From: Halanaeroarchaeum sulfurireducens
GTDB taxonomy: Archaea > Halobacteriota > Halobacteria > Halobacteriales > Halobacteriaceae
Direction of reading: 5' to 3'
NCBI RefSeq assembly: GCF_001011115.1
Contig: NZ_CP008874.1
Coordinates: forward strand, 1,178,001-1,242,000
DNA length: 64,000 nucleotides
Below, in pieces: positions 43,616 through 52,548 of the stretch. The translations under genes were made by a program, and so were the position numbers. The notes under the pieces are model-generated. The model did not search any database. It was not told the DNA's origin and saw only the letters and a program-made list of their open reading frames with translations. How positions within the stretch are numbered: position 1 is the stretch's first letter; each line of letters begins with the position of its first letter.

Positions 43616-44635
43616 ATGAGTGAAGAAATACACGACGTCGTCATCGTTGGATCGGGTGTCGCCGGCCACTCGGCCGCGATCTACGCCGCACGAGCGGATT
43701 TCGAACCCGTCGTCTACACGGGCGAGGACCCCGGCGGACAACTGACCCTCACGACTGATGTGGAGAACTTCCTCGGGTTCCCGGACGGTGTCAGCGGCAC
43801 CGAACTGGTTCAAAATGGCCGCAAACAGGCCGAGTCCTTCGGGGCTCGGTACGAACATCGCACCATCGTCGACGCCGACCTTTCGGAGCGGCCGTTCACG
43901 CTCGAACTCAACAACGGTGATACGGTCACGACCCGTGGACTCATCATCGCGACCGGCGCCAGCGCCCGCTGGGTGGGTGCCGAGAACGAGGACGCGATGA
44001 TGGGATACGGCCTCTCGACCTGTGCCACCTGTGACGGCGCGTTCCACCGCGGAAATGACGTGCTCGTCGTCGGTGGCGGCGACTCCGCGATGGAGGAGGC
44101 GCTGTTCCTCACGAAGTTCGCGGAGACCGTCTACATCGTCCACCGCCGCGAGGAACTCCGCGCCTCGGAGATCATGGCCCGACGCGCCGAGGAGAACGAG
44201 GACATCGAGTTCCTGTGGAATACCGAACTGGTGGCTATCGAGGGAAGCCGAGACGAGGGCGTCCAGGGTGCGAAACTCGTTCGCCACCCCGAAGGCCACC
44301 CCACGGAACGGATGGAGAACGGCGAAGGCGTCGAGGAAATCGACTTCGACTGCAGCGGGATCTTCTACGCCATCGGACACACCCCGAACACCGAGTTCCT
44401 CGAGGACACGCCGATTGCACTCGACGAAGACGGATATATCGAGACGGAATCCGGCATGACGACCGAGACGGGTATCGAGGGCGTGTTCGCAGCCGGCGAC
44501 GTCATGGACCGGGACTATCAGCAGGCGATTACCGCTGCCGGAACCGGAAGCATGGCCGCTCTCGATCTCGAAGAGTGGCTGGACGCCCAGGAGGAGTCGG
44601 CGACGGCCGAGACGGCCCCGGCAGCCGCCGACTAA
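43616..44635 (+). CDS. trxB: Thioredoxin reductase
   Basis: A 339-residue FAD-dependent disulfide reductase. The FAD motif GSGVAGHSAAIYAAR is N-terminal. The redox site CATC is at Cys136/Cys139. The nucleotide motif GGGDSAMEEA is followed by HRREELRAS, whose arginines normally bind NADPH phosphate. It reduces the thioredoxin encoded immediately upstream. A low-complexity Glu/Ala tail ends the protein. Confidence 0.94.
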   Translation: MSEEIHDVVIVGSGVAGHSAAIYAARADFEPVVYTGEDPGGQLTLTTDVENFLGFPDGVSGTELVQNGRKQAESFGARYEHRTIVDADLSERPFTLELNNGDTVTTRGLIIATGASARWVGAENEDAMMGYGLSTCATCDGAFHRGNDVLVVGGGDSAMEEALFLTKFAETVYIVHRREELRASEIMARRAEENEDIEFLWNTELVAIEGSRDEGVQGAKLVRHPEGHPTERMENGEGVEEIDFDCSGIFYAIGHTPNTEFLEDTPIALDEDGYIETESGMTTETGIEGVFAAGDVMDRDYQQAITAAGTGSMAALDLEEWLDAQEESATAETAPAAAD

Positions 44636-44638
44636 CGG

Positions 44639-44856
44639 GTACGTTCCCGTTTTCGGGGCGTTCTCGGTCGCGGTACGTTCTCGTTCGTAGTACGTTCTCG
44701 TTCGCGGTACGTTCCCGTTCGCGGTACGTTCCCGTTCGCGGTACGTTCTCGTTCGTAGTACGTTCTCGGTCGCGGTACGTTCCCGTTCGCGGTACGTTCT
44801 CGTTCGTTCGTTCTCGTTCGCGGTACGCTCTCGTTCGTAGTGCGTTCTCGTTCTTT
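44639..44856. repeat. 17-bp tandem repeat array, about 13 units
   Basis: Consensus GTACGTTCTCGTTCGCG, with variant endings GTA for GCG and CCC for CTC. Units run back to back from 44639 to 44856; the unit at 44792 is short by 3 bp and the first two are more diverged. The array fills the whole gap between the stop of thioredoxin reductase (44635) and the convergent stop of the HTH regulator (44858). The unit length is not a multiple of three and no spacers occur, so it is neither a protein repeat nor CRISPR. Confidence 0.95.
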
Positions 44857-44857
44857 G

Positions 44858-45268
44858 TTACGTCACGGGGGGCGGGGAGCCGACGTCTTCCGATCCCTCG
44901 CCGTACTTCTCGCGAAAGCGACCGATGAGGTAGCCGATCTGGGCGTACCAGTCGTTCAGCTGCTCCTGCATGGTATCGGCGACCGAATCGGGGTCCGTGA
45001 TCGTGTACTCGTGGTAATACCCACCCTGATCGTAGTTTATCTGCTTTTTTTGCACGAGTCCCGCTTCGAGCAGTCGCTGAACGGATCGATAGGCGGTCGA
45101 CCGCTCCCTGCCGACCCGTTCAGCGATTTCGTCGATGGTGAGTCTGCGTTCGGCTTCCGAGAGGAGCGTGAAACACTCGCGATCGAGTTCGTTTAAGTCA
45201 TAGAGACACTCGAGGAGCCCGTCGCACTCGAGATCGCGCTCGAGGTCCCGATTCAGGGCAGTGACCAT
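44858..45268 (-). CDS. TrmB-like winged-helix transcriptional regulator
   Basis: A 136-residue protein with a winged HTH at about residues 42-85 (LTIDEIAERVGRERSTAYRSVQRLLEAGLV) and a C-terminal helix pair likely for dimerisation. Three Cys residues fall in the first 35 positions (ECDGL, LECLY, DRECF), which could make it redox-responsive. It lies between the thioredoxin reductase and the FAD disulfide reductase genes, so a redox-linked target is plausible. Downstream it runs into the 17-bp array. Confidence 0.78.
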   Translation of the reverse strand: MVTALNRDLERDLECDGLLECLYDLNELDRECFTLLSEAERRLTIDEIAERVGRERSTAYRSVQRLLEAGLVQKKQINYDQGGYYHEYTITDPDSVADTMQEQLNDWYAQIGYLIGRFREKYGEGSEDVGSPPPVT

Positions 45269-45333
45269 ACTATCACTACATCGTTCACCCCGGGGGAAAA
45301 GTCTTGCGCGATTAGTTCAATACTCTGGGGCCG

Positions 45334-46692
45334 TCACTCGAGTTTGCTGTTCAAAACCTTCGCCGCGGTCAACACGGGATCCCAGGTCGGACCGAACGGA
45401 GGCGCGTAGGAGAGGTCCAGATACTCGACCTGTTGGACGTCCATCTCCGCATAGAGGGCCGTCGTGACGGTGTCGACACGGTTGGTGACGCCCTCCTCAC
45501 CCACCATCGCGGCCCCGATGACGCGTTCGGTGTCCGCGTCGGCGACCATCTCGATCTCGATGGCACTCCCGCCTGGGTAGTAGTGTGCTCTGGAACTCGA
45601 CGTGATGGTGACGGAAACCGGATCGAGTCCCGCTTCCCGGGCGCGTTCCTCGTCGATAATTCCCGTTCGTCCCGCCTCGAGGTCGAACGCCTTCACGACA
45701 GCAGTCCCGGCGATGGGGCCGGTCGGCGTCGGATCGCCAGTCACGGTCTGTCCGACGGCTCGGCCCGCCCGGTTCGCAGTCAACGCGAGCGGAACGTGAT
45801 CAGGCGCGCCAGAGACGACGTGCTCGGCTTCGGCGCAATCCCCCGCCGCGTAGACGTCGTCCGCGCTCGTCTCACCGAACTCGTCGACGGCGATCGCCCC
45901 GGTCTCGCCGATCTCGATGCCAGCCTCCTCGGCGAGCGCCGCGTTCGGATCGACGCCGACGCCGACGACGACCATGTCGACCGGGATGGTTTCGTCCTCG
46001 GTCCGGACCGCCTGGACCCGGTCGTCTCCGTCGAATCCCTCGACGCGCGTCCCGAGATGAACGTTCACGTCGTTGTCGCGGAGTTCCTCCTCGACCACCT
46101 CCCCGACCATGGATCCGAACGGATCGAGGACGTGCTCGAGCATTTCGAAGACGTGGACGTCCAGTCCGCGCTCCCGGAAGGCCTCGGCCATCTCGATGCC
46201 GATGTAGCCCCCACCGACAATCCCGACTGTTTCCGGTGCGCTGGGCCCGGAGCGGTCGACCGCTTCGCGAATGGCCTCGCCTGAAGGTGGGTCGTGAATC
46301 GTGTAAATGTCCTCGAGTTCGACCCCGTCGAACGGCGGTACGATCGCGGTGGCACCAGTGGCAATGAGCAACGAATCGTAGGACTGTTCGAAGGTCTCCT
46401 CCGGCGTCTCGACGGTGACCGTCGAGTCGTCCGGATCGATCCCCGTGACCTCGTGGTGTGTCCGGAGATCGATGTTCCGCTCCTCGATAAACTTCTCTTT
46501 GGGCACGGCGGTGATCTCCTCGATATCATCGAAGTCGCCTTTCACATAGTACGGAAGGCCACACGCCCCGTAGGATACCCACTCACCCTTCTCGAAGACG
46601 ACGACCTCCATCTCCGGATTCTCGCGTTTTGCCTTGCTGGCCGCACTCATGCCAGCCGCGTCACCGCCGACGACGACGAACGTTTCTGCCAT
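45334..46692 (-). CDS. FAD-dependent pyridine nucleotide-disulfide oxidoreductase, CoA-disulfide reductase/NADH oxidase-like
   Basis: A 452-residue enzyme with FAD motif VVVGGDAAGMSAASKA, a single redox Cys44 in SYGACGLPYY (the CoADR/NADH oxidase pattern with one Cys), a NAD(P) motif VGIVGGGYIGIEMAEAF, and a dimerisation domain at the C-terminus. It may reduce CoA or other low-molecular-weight disulfides, or oxygen. The ATG at 46692 fits the family. It shares strand and neighbourhood with the HTH regulator 65 bp downstream. Confidence 0.85.
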   Translation of the reverse strand: MAETFVVVGGDAAGMSAASKAKRENPEMEVVVFEKGEWVSYGACGLPYYVKGDFDDIEEITAVPKEKFIEERNIDLRTHHEVTGIDPDDSTVTVETPEETFEQSYDSLLIATGATAIVPPFDGVELEDIYTIHDPPSGEAIREAVDRSGPSAPETVGIVGGGYIGIEMAEAFRERGLDVHVFEMLEHVLDPFGSMVGEVVEEELRDNDVNVHLGTRVEGFDGDDRVQAVRTEDETIPVDMVVVGVGVDPNAALAEEAGIEIGETGAIAVDEFGETSADDVYAAGDCAEAEHVVSGAPDHVPLALTANRAGRAVGQTVTGDPTPTGPIAGTAVVKAFDLEAGRTGIIDEERAREAGLDPVSVTITSSSRAHYYPGGSAIEIEMVADADTERVIGAAMVGEEGVTNRVDTVTTALYAEMDVQQVEYLDLSYAPPFGPTWDPVLTAAKVLNSKLE

Positions 46693-46794
46693 GGAAACCG
46701 ATTTTACCGGGGCGGCAAAAAGTATTGCCCCCGATATACAATACAACTCATTCGGCGGAAATCATTATGGTGACAGGTACCGATGGCCTGAACC

Positions 46795-47430
46795 ATGACA
46801 CCAACCGACGCGTTCGAGACGCACACCGACCGCTACGAGGAGTGGTTCGACCACCACGAACCCACGTATAAATCCGAAGTCAAAGCACTCGACGAGTTCG
46901 TCAATACGTCAGCCTTCGGACTGGAAGTCGGCGTCGGAACCGCTCGATTCGCAGCCCCATTCGACATCGACGTGGGCATCGATCCCGCCGTCGAAATGCT
47001 TCGACACGCCGTCGACCGCGGCGTGATGGCCGTTCGCGGGGTCGCGGAGGATCTCCCGTTCCGAGCTGATGTCTTCGACGTCGTCCTCAACGTGACGACG
47101 ATCTGTTTCGTCGACGACATCCGGCGAACGCTCGAAGAGACGGCCCGAGTCCTCGCAAACGGTGGCCGTGCCGTGTTCGGATACATCGATCGCGAGAGCG
47201 AGTTCGGGCGCCACTACCTCGATATCAAAGACCAGAATCCGTTTTACCAGGACGCGACGTTCGTCTCGACGGACGGGCTTCTCGACGTCCTCGAGGACCT
47301 GGGATACGACGACATCGAAACCGTCCAGACGGTGTTCGGATCACCGGGCGAGCACGACGAGATAGACGAACCGAGCCCTGGGTACGGCGAAGGATCGTTC
47401 GTCGCTCTTTCCGCACGCGCCCCGACGTAG
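46795..47430 (+). CDS. Class I SAM-dependent methyltransferase
   Basis: A 211-residue methyltransferase. Motif I is GLEVGVGTARFAAPF, motif II region GIDPAVEML, and later FDVVLNVTTICFVDD. The closest architecture is the Methyltransf_11 small-molecule type. Substrate not evident. It is divergent from the FAD oxidoreductase, 102 bp apart. Confidence 0.85.
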   Translation: MTPTDAFETHTDRYEEWFDHHEPTYKSEVKALDEFVNTSAFGLEVGVGTARFAAPFDIDVGIDPAVEMLRHAVDRGVMAVRGVAEDLPFRADVFDVVLNVTTICFVDDIRRTLEETARVLANGGRAVFGYIDRESEFGRHYLDIKDQNPFYQDATFVSTDGLLDVLEDLGYDDIETVQTVFGSPGEHDEIDEPSPGYGEGSFVALSARAPT

Positions 47431-47457
47431 CCCATCAAACCAGTGGCACTTTGTCCT

Positions 47458-47832
47458 TCAATCCAGTGGCACTTTGAGATCCAACACGGGCGAACCGTCG
47501 AGCATGTCCACGCCCCGGACCTGCACGTCGGCGCCGTCGATCGCGACGACCTCGACAGTGGTCAAACCGATGGGATTCGGTCGGGCGGGCGACCGGCTCG
47601 AAAAGACGCCGCGGCCCTCGACCCGGTCGAGTTCCAGAAGCGTTCGGTCCGCCTCGTGGGCGAACCAGACGACGAGTAACTGATCGCCCGCTTCGACACC
47701 CGCCAGTCCCGGTTCGTACGCCGGGTCGAGTTCGATCGTGCCCTCGATGGACGCGTTCTGACCCTGACGGGGTGCGTCGCTCGTCTCTTCGATCGGAGTC
47801 CGGATTCGACCGATCGGTGACAAATCCACCAT
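47458..47832 (-). CDS. trmO: TrmO/TsaA-family tRNA methyltransferase
   Basis: A 124-residue beta-barrel protein of the UPF0066/TrmO family, which methylates N6-threonylcarbamoyladenosine in tRNA. Signature parts are IGRIRTP near the N-terminus, LLVVWFAHEAD, SPARPNPIGLTTVEVVAIDG and LDGSPVLDLKVPL. It is convergent with the SAM methyltransferase and divergent from the peroxiredoxin. The protein lacks the C-terminal extension of some bacterial TrmO. Confidence 0.88.
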   Translation of the reverse strand: MVDLSPIGRIRTPIEETSDAPRQGQNASIEGTIELDPAYEPGLAGVEAGDQLLVVWFAHEADRTLLELDRVEGRGVFSSRSPARPNPIGLTTVEVVAIDGADVQVRGVDMLDGSPVLDLKVPLD

Positions 47833-47909
47833 GCGGTACAGCGGTCCTCGAGACGTACCTCAGTTGTGATCTTCGATGGCCCCATCATCGCGACGATTCC
47901 TCCGGAATT

Positions 47910-47920
47910 CCCCCCCCCCC
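47910..47920. other. Run of eleven C residues
   Basis: An uninterrupted C11 tract lies in the 290-bp gap between trmO and the peroxiredoxin gene. Such tracts are prone to slippage and to sequencing error. It is 200 bp upstream of the peroxiredoxin start, outside the core promoter. Confidence 0.7.
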
Positions 47921-48089
47921 GAATATCCCGAAGACCCAGAACGTCCCAAAAGTGTTGTTTTCACTCAATATAGCCGATCGTGTTCTGATCGGTTACTGCC
48001 CCAAACGACCCGACGTCGCAGACACCCCTCGGTTACTACAGGAGGAATATATTTTGCCATTTCAGCAATAGCGTCTGCAATTGCCAACA

Positions 48090-48099
48090 TCTATTATCG
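48090..48099 (+). promoter_or_regulatory. TATA-like box of the peroxiredoxin gene
   Basis: TCTATTATCG is centred about 28 bp before the ATG at 48123, suggesting a leaderless start. A second AT-rich element, GAATATATTTT, lies farther upstream at 48045-48055. Confidence 0.5.
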
Positions 48100-48122
48100 A
48101 GTGCGTCAAAGAAAAATATGCA

Positions 48123-48797
48123 ATGACAGAAGACACGGACGAGTCGCCGCGACTCTCATTGATCGGTGACCAGTTCCCCGAACTCGAAGTAACCACGACC
48201 CACGGTGAGAAGACCCTCCCCGACGATTACGCAGGTGAATGGTTCATCCTCTTCAGCCATCCCGGCGACTTCACGCCGGTGTGCACCTCGGAGTTCGTGG
48301 CCTTCGAACAGGCTCGTGAACAGTTCGAGGACATGAACACGAAGCTCATCGGCCTGTCGGTCGACCGGATCCACTCGCACATCAAGTGGACGGAGTGGAT
48401 CGACGACGAGCTCGACGTCGACATCGGGTTCCCGATCATCGCAGACGAGAGCGGTCGCGTCGGCGAGCGCCTCGGCATGATCCAGCCCAACGCCGGGACG
48501 AGCACGGTCCGGGCCGTCTTCATCGTCGACGACACCGCAACCATTCGAACGATCCTCTACTACCCCGCGGAAGTCGGTCGCAACATCGACGAAGTCCTGC
48601 GGGCTGTCGAAGCCCTCCAGACCTCCGACGAGAACGAAGTCGCCACGCCGGCCAACTGGCCAGAAAACGACACCTTCGGCGACCAGGTTCTCCTCCCACC
48701 GCCCGGCACCGAAGCCGACGCCGAGGCCCGGCTCGAGGAAGCCGAAGAAAAGGGCTACGACGCGCGCGACTGGTGGTTCACGCTGCGTGACCTGTAG
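48123..48797 (+). CDS. Peroxiredoxin, single-Cys Prx6-like
   Basis: A 224-residue peroxiredoxin of the archaeal Prx6/AhpC type. The peroxidatic Cys54 lies in HPGDFTPVCTSE. No other cysteine is found, so the resolving Cys seen in some archaeal homologues is absent and reduction must come from an external thiol. The long C-terminal arm (about residues 160-224) is family-typical. It reduces peroxides in the cytosol. The ATG at 48123 is chosen from promoter spacing. Confidence 0.9.
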   Translation: MTEDTDESPRLSLIGDQFPELEVTTTHGEKTLPDDYAGEWFILFSHPGDFTPVCTSEFVAFEQAREQFEDMNTKLIGLSVDRIHSHIKWTEWIDDELDVDIGFPIIADESGRVGERLGMIQPNAGTSTVRAVFIVDDTATIRTILYYPAEVGRNIDEVLRAVEALQTSDENEVATPANWPENDTFGDQVLLPPPGTEADAEARLEEAEEKGYDARDWWFTLRDL

Positions 48798-48880
48798 GGA
48801 GGATACCAGTCAGCAACGGGAAGGCGGACTATCGAAGACGCACCCATTTTTCGGACAACGCACACCGGACAGCTACTCGA

Positions 48881-50335
48881 TCACTGATAGCCGAGCGCTG
48901 TGAGTCGCTGCTCGACGCCGTCGGGCGTGTCACCGGTGTCGGGCTGTTTCCCGGACGATCGCCCGTCTTCGATCCGCTCGATATGCGACTGTGCGGCATC
49001 TCGAAGGGTCTCCACGCCCGGTTCCTCGCGAGCGTCGGGCCACAGGTCCTCCTGCTCGGTTTCGTCAGTCCGACGATCGTACAGTTCGTGAGAATCGGGC
49101 CCCGTGTGATGGATGTACGTCCAGTCAGCCGATCGCGCTGAAACGAGGAGATTCCCTTCATCGAGATGTTTTGGTATCGGCTGCTGGGTCACCGAGTCGC
49201 CTCTGACTGCAACCGAGATCGGTACGTCGGTGTCCGGGTCCTCTCCATCGATCACCGCCTGGAGGACGCTCTCACCATCGAAACCGGCGGGTATCGAGAG
49301 GCCCGCAGCGTCGAGGAGTGTGGGTGGAATGACGTCGAGAGATGTCGGTTCTTCGATCGATCGCGACTCCCCGTTCGGATGATCGACGATCAGCGGGACG
49401 TGTGTCAGTTCGTCGTAGAGTTTGGGATAGTGCGCGAGGTGACCGTGGTCCATGAACTCCTCGCCGTGGTCGCCGGCGACCACGACGGTGGTGTCCTCTC
49501 TGAGCCCCTCCGAATCGAGCGTGTCGAGGAGACGACCGACACTCGCGTCGACCTGGCGCACGGTTGCGTCGTAGAGCGCTTTCAAATCGGCGAGCGTCCT
49601 GTCGTTCACTTCGAGACCCAGTCCGGTACGGAGATGGGCGCGTAGCATTCGCAGGGTACTGGTCTTTTCCTGAGTAACCTTGCGAAGATACCGGGGTGCG
49701 GGAACGTACGGCGTGTGCGTGTCCATATAATGCACCCAGAGGAAAAAGGGGCCGTCGACCGATTCGAGAAACGAGGTCGCTCGCGATTCCACGTCGATGA
49801 GTCGGGAGGCATCGAGGAACTGCGGACGGTCGTCGCCTTTCAACCGACCCATGATCCGGCGGAAGGGAGAAGAGAGTAGTTGAACCCATCCCTGGACGGT
49901 GGGGTGGGCTGCCAGGTACCGTCCGTACGGTGTGCCATCTGATTCGGTGAACGTCTCGAACTCGTCGTAGCCCCGGTCGTACCCCCAGTGAGCGGTCAAA
50001 AATCCGTTTGCGGCGTTGAATCCCGCGGTCCGCACGTCGTGGGTTGCGAAGGTCTCCGCCAGCGTCGGTCCGCTCGCGATGCCAATGTCGGGCCCCTCAG
50101 CGAACACGTGCTCCTGACCCAGAATGCTGGGAAACGAGAAGGGCGTCCAATTACCCGTCGCGAAGGCGTTTTCGAATCTGGCCCCGGACTTCGCGAGAGT
50201 ATCGAGCCGTGGCGAGTGCGATTCCCCACCGCCGACGGCATCCGCTCGGAGTGAATCGACCGTCACCAATAGCACCCCATCGACGGGGACGGTGGAATCG
50301 TCAGTCACGATAGTCCAACTAGACGGTGCCGCCAT
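48881..50335 (-). CDS. Sulfatase-superfamily hydrolase
   Basis: A 484-residue alkaline phosphatase/sulfatase superfamily protein. Metal-binding motifs are VTVDSLRAD (Asp27) and VVVAGDHGEEFMDHGHLAH. The nucleophile region reads WTPFSFPS (about 63-70), where classical sulfatases have CxPSR; Ser67 would occupy the nucleophile position. The substrate may be a sulfate or phosphate ester, perhaps a surface glycan. No signal peptide is evident, which suggests a cytoplasmic or peripheral enzyme. Confidence 0.82.
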   Translation of the reverse strand: MAAPSSWTIVTDDSTVPVDGVLLVTVDSLRADAVGGGESHSPRLDTLAKSGARFENAFATGNWTPFSFPSILGQEHVFAEGPDIGIASGPTLAETFATHDVRTAGFNAANGFLTAHWGYDRGYDEFETFTESDGTPYGRYLAAHPTVQGWVQLLSSPFRRIMGRLKGDDRPQFLDASRLIDVESRATSFLESVDGPFFLWVHYMDTHTPYVPAPRYLRKVTQEKTSTLRMLRAHLRTGLGLEVNDRTLADLKALYDATVRQVDASVGRLLDTLDSEGLREDTTVVVAGDHGEEFMDHGHLAHYPKLYDELTHVPLIVDHPNGESRSIEEPTSLDVIPPTLLDAAGLSIPAGFDGESVLQAVIDGEDPDTDVPISVAVRGDSVTQQPIPKHLDEGNLLVSARSADWTYIHHTGPDSHELYDRRTDETEQEDLWPDAREEPGVETLRDAAQSHIERIEDGRSSGKQPDTGDTPDGVEQRLTALGYQ

Positions 50336-50500
50336 TTAACTCTTACAGGCTAAGCCCCCGTTTACGATCCCATGGAGCACCACGAGACGCTCCTCAGATC
50401 CGTCGGGACCAGCACATCAGTGGGACCGTTCAAATGGGGGGGAGTACTGCCGCTGACCGGGGCGGTGGGGTTATCAGGGGAGATTCCGATTACGAAGGTG

Positions 50501-50956
50501 ATGGGCGACGACTTCGACGCGGAGGAAACACGTTCGTTTCTGCAGAACTACATCGACCAGCACGGACTCCTCTCGTTCATCGATCTGACGGTGGAGTCGC
50601 TTGGTCCCGATGAAATGGTCCTGCGAGTTCCCTTCGACGAATCGTTGGTGAATCGAGACCCGGGCAACGGGAGCGTTCACGGGGGCGTCGCCGCCACGCT
50701 CATCGACACTGCCGGCGGCCTGAGCGTGCTTTCCACGATGGCCGACCCACCGAATGCGAACGTGGCGACGACCGATCTGAACGTGTCCTACCTCCGGCCG
50801 ACGCGTGGCGACCTGATCGCGACGGCCGAGGTCCTGCGGACCGGATCGACCGTCGGTGTCGCGACCGTCGACGTCGAGAGCACGGTTCCGTCCGGCGGCC
50901 GAGACCTCGTCGCCGTTGGCCGTGGAACGTATCGGGTCCTCCGGTCGGAAAACTAG
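50501..50956 (+). CDS. PaaI-family hotdog thioesterase
   Basis: A 151-residue hotdog-fold protein from the ATG at 50501, preceded by a purine-rich AAGGTG. It begins MGDDFDAEETRSFLQNYIDQHG. The PaaI signature NGSVHGGVAATLIDTAGG is central, and LNVSYLRPTRGDLIATAEV forms the later strands. It likely hydrolyses an acyl-CoA thioester. An ATG at 50372 would add 43 residues that do not resemble the family. The gene is followed 39 bp later by the photolyase. Confidence 0.83.
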   Translation: MGDDFDAEETRSFLQNYIDQHGLLSFIDLTVESLGPDEMVLRVPFDESLVNRDPGNGSVHGGVAATLIDTAGGLSVLSTMADPPNANVATTDLNVSYLRPTRGDLIATAEVLRTGSTVGVATVDVESTVPSGGRDLVAVGRGTYRVLRSEN

Positions 50957-50995
50957 CCACCATCTTTTCCCCGCGTCCGCACCGAACGGCAGTCA

Positions 50996-52414
50996 ATGGC
51001 CGACTCGACCGGACCGACGCTGTTCTGGCACCGCCGCGATCTGCGCATCACCGACAACGCCGGGTTGCTGGAGGCGGCGACACTGGACGACGTCCTGCCG
51101 GTGTTCTGTCTCGACGACGAACTCCTCCAGTACGCGGGCGCTCCACGCGTGGCGTTCATGCTCGAGGCGGTGCGTGACCTCCAGACCAGGTATCGCGAAC
51201 GCGGAACCGATCTGCTGGTCCTCCACGGCGACCCTGACATCGAAATTCCGGCGGCAGCGGACCGGTTCGACGTCGCATCCGTCGTCTGGAACGACGATTA
51301 CTCCGGCATTGCACAGGAACGTGACGAGGCCGTCGAAGACGCCCTCCAATGGGCTGACGTCGACGTAACCAGGGTGCACGACGCGGTCCTCCACGAACCC
51401 GGGACGATACGGACGTCGGCCGGGGATCCGTATTCGGTCTTCTCGTATTACTGGAAAAAGTGGGCGGACCGGGAGAAGGCGGATGCGCACGAGTCGCCCG
51501 ATCCTGACGCTTTTTACGCCCTCGACAGTTCGGCCGTTCCGGGCCTCGATGACCTGGGCGTTTCAGATCCAGACGCATCGATTCCGACCGGCACCCGCGA
51601 CGCCGCCCTCGACCGTCTCGACCGATTTCTCGAGAGCGCCGTCTTCGACTACGCGGACTGTCGCGACGTGCCCGCCGAAGCGTGCACCTCCCGACTTTCC
51701 CAGGACCTCAAATTCGGCCTCCTGGGGGTCCGGGAGGTCTACGAGGGGACGGAACGAGCGATGGCCCAGGCCGATGACGAGGAGGCGCGAGAAAGCGTTC
51801 AAGAGTTTCGACGACAGCTTGCCTGGCGCGAGTTTTACGCACAGGTCCTCGCGTTCAACCCGGAGGCGGTGTCGGAGAACTTCAAATCGTACAGCAATCC
51901 CATCGAGTGGAAACGGGACGAATCGGCGCTCACCGCCTGGAAGCAGGGCGAGACCGGCTATCCGATTGTGGACGCTGGAATGCGTCAACTCCGCCAGGAG
52001 GGGTACATGCACAATCGCGTCCGGATGATCGTCGCCTCCTTCCTGACGAAAGACCTCATGATCGACTGGCGCGAGGGATATCGGTGGTTTCGCGAGCGAC
52101 TCGTCGATCACGACACGGCAAACGACGTTGGGGGCTGGCAATGGGCTGCTTCCACCGGAACGGATGCCCAGCCGTACTTTCGCATCTTCAATCCGATGAC
52201 CCAGGGCGAACGGTACGACCCCGACGCCGAATACATTCGAACCTATATCGACGAACTGACAGATGCCGACGCCGATATGATTCACGACTGGCCGGAACTC
52301 GCTCCGTCCGAACGGCAGCGGGTGGCTCCGGAGTATCCCGACCCAATCGTCGACCACGCCGAGCGACGTGAGCGCGCCATCTCGATGTTCAAACGAGCCA
52401 GGGGGGACGACTAA
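50996..52414 (+). CDS. phr: Deoxyribodipyrimidine photolyase
   Basis: A 472-residue class I photolyase/cryptochrome-family enzyme. The N-terminal antenna domain starts LFWHRRDLRITDNAGLLEA. The FAD domain contains TSRLSQDLKFGLLGVREVY, WREFYAQVLAFNP, and the signature YPIVDAGMRQLRQEGYMHNRVRMIVASFLTKDL. It repairs UV-induced cyclobutane dimers using light. Light exposure is expected in a hypersaline habitat. Confidence 0.93.
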   Translation: MADSTGPTLFWHRRDLRITDNAGLLEAATLDDVLPVFCLDDELLQYAGAPRVAFMLEAVRDLQTRYRERGTDLLVLHGDPDIEIPAAADRFDVASVVWNDDYSGIAQERDEAVEDALQWADVDVTRVHDAVLHEPGTIRTSAGDPYSVFSYYWKKWADREKADAHESPDPDAFYALDSSAVPGLDDLGVSDPDASIPTGTRDAALDRLDRFLESAVFDYADCRDVPAEACTSRLSQDLKFGLLGVREVYEGTERAMAQADDEEARESVQEFRRQLAWREFYAQVLAFNPEAVSENFKSYSNPIEWKRDESALTAWKQGETGYPIVDAGMRQLRQEGYMHNRVRMIVASFLTKDLMIDWREGYRWFRERLVDHDTANDVGGWQWAASTGTDAQPYFRIFNPMTQGERYDPDAEYIRTYIDELTDADADMIHDWPELAPSERQRVAPEYPDPIVDHAERRERAISMFKRARGDD

Positions 52415-52504
52415 CCAATCCGATACGAGGCGAGTCTCGCCGCCAGAAAACGGTAAGTGCGGAGTCCACTGGCATCGTCTGCTTGGAAACCACCGCTTCC
52501 TCAA

Positions 52505-52512
52505 CCTTTATC
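52505..52512 (+). promoter_or_regulatory. TATA-like box of the superoxide dismutase gene
   Basis: CCTTTATC lies about 40 bp before the ATG at 52549, implying a short leader of roughly 10-15 nt. Confidence 0.45.
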
Positions 52513-52548
52513 GGGAATCCGGAAACTACTAGAAGTGTAGGTTTCACA

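Noticed and set aside
44639-44856. CRISPR array
   Set aside because: The 17-bp units are contiguous with no unique spacers, and no cas genes are nearby.
44215-44928. Arg/Ser-rich frame through the 17-bp array
   Set aside because: It starts inside trxB in another frame. The 17-bp unit is not a multiple of three, so the peptide repeat arises by cycling through frames.
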